DNA of 64,000 nucleotides from Bacteroidota bacterium (lineage in GTDB: Bacteria > Bacteroidota > Bacteroidia > Cytophagales > Cytophagaceae): NCBI GenBank assembly GCA_023392125.1, contig JAEVZS010000008.1, positions 62,001 to 126,000 on the forward strand, in the 5' to 3' direction. Shown here piece by piece: positions 63,482 through 64,000 of the stretch. A program made the translations under genes and the position numbers. The notes under the pieces were generated by a model. The model saw only the letters and a list, made by a program, of their open reading frames with translations. It was not told the DNA's origin and did no database searches. Numbering within the stretch: the first letter of the stretch is position 1; each line of letters opens with the position of its first letter.

Positions 63482-64000
63482 ATGAGTGAAAATGTAAAAT
63501 ATTGTCATATGTCGGAAAAGGATCAGGAGTCCTTTATTTTCGATCATGTGCACATCCCCTGGGACAGACAGATCGATTTGCACCGTCAGGAATCGTGGGA
63601 GCTTGCTTATATCATCACGGGACGCGGCATGCGGGTAATCGGAGATGTGATCGAGCCGTTTCAGGAAGGAGAAGTGATTCTGATTCCGCCGCATATACCG
63701 CATTGCTGGTCTTTTGATGAGAAAGTCAGTGATGAGACCGGAAAGATTGAGAATATATGTGTGTTTTTTACAGACCGTTTTCTGGAAAACAGTAAAGCAG
63801 TTTTTCCGGAGCTCAGTGATATAGTACATTCTATACAGGAGTTTGCCGAGGCGGTATCGTATAGCGGAAATATATTGACGGAAATACAAAAGCTTCTGAA
63901 ATCAATGACCGGCGAAACAAGGGTAGACCGGCTGGCTTCTGCTATAAGAATTCTGGGTTTACTGTCAGACAGACAAAGCACCAGAGTAGTGGGACGTCCG
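63482..64000 (+). CDS. AraC-family regulator, N-terminal part (cut by window edge)
   Basis: From ATG 63482, 173 codons run open to the right edge. They encode a cupin-type sensing domain (DHVHIPWDRQIDLHRQESWE, ITGRGMRVIGDV, GEVILIPPHIPHCWSF) as found in AraC-family regulators; the HTH lies beyond the window. The cupin His motifs suggest sugar or small-ligand sensing. It is divergent from the acyltransferase gene. Confidence 0.75.
   Translation, partial: MSENVKYCHMSEKDQESFIFDHVHIPWDRQIDLHRQESWELAYIITGRGMRVIGDVIEPFQEGEVILIPPHIPHCWSFDEKVSDETGKIENICVFFTDRFLENSKAVFPELSDIVHSIQEFAEAVSYSGNILTEIQKLLKSMTGETRVDRLASAIRILGLLSDRQSTRVVGRP

Overview
The window looks like a chromosome segment of a free-living, polysaccharide-degrading member of the Bacteroidota, probably in the Sphingobacteriia/Chitinophagia range; I cannot place it more closely. 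The basis is many secreted proteins ending in type IX secretion (T9SS) C-terminal domains of the YPNP type, TonB-dependent receptors with N-terminal carboxypeptidase-regulatory domains, a 1373-residue hybrid two-component regulator, exosortase N, and promoters with the Bacteroidota -7 motif TAnnTTTG.

Layout. 1-7.9 kb: the start of an IucA/IucC siderophore synthetase, an orphan LuxR-type response regulator, a TonB receptor plus DUF4374 lipoprotein pair that suggests iron/siderophore uptake, and a NarL-type two-component system. 8-12 kb: a secreted HEXXH protein of no family I recognise, a two-gene operon (membrane-type protein plus metallophosphoesterase lipoprotein) and an AraC regulator. 12-21 kb: a PL11 rhamnogalacturonan lyase lying between two partial direct repeats, an SDR oxidoreductase, a hypothetical secreted protein, a second TonB receptor and a serine hydrolase. 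21-30 kb: two giant paralogous modular beta-helix / choice-of-anchor Q proteins. 30-33 kb: an AraC regulator and an overlapping gene pair that looks like a cell-wall-targeting effector and a lipoprotein immunity protein. 33-50 kb: five same-strand, T9SS-secreted multidomain proteins (tandem GH26-like, ADP-ribosylglycohydrolase-like with lectin domains, HEXXH protein with RICIN and PA14, GH43, MGH1-like glycosidase), with no SusC/SusD pair. Two of them share an 85-bp promoter region with a 21-bp-spaced direct repeat.

Inside and at the edges of this cluster (20.8, 41.4-43.6 and 50.0-50.4 kb) are many short hairpin repeats of the CTCCGAAGGAG / CCCCGAAGGGG / GCCCTTCGGGC kind. They surround a single Y1 (HUH) transposase at 42.2-42.7 kb, which I read as a Bacteroidota REP/RAYT system. 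50.6-55 kb: exosortase N overlapping its apparent substrate, a VIT/vWA protein with a PEP-CTERM-like tail. 55-59.3 kb: the hybrid two-component regulator. 59.7-60.0 kb: tmRNA on the minus strand. 60-64 kb: TerC-family protein, an outer-membrane beta-barrel-type protein, an acyltransferase and a truncated AraC regulator.

How they may work together: the secreted enzymes, the PL11 lyase and the hybrid regulator fit breakdown of complex plant-type glycans, possibly pectic. That substrate is inferred from family identities only.
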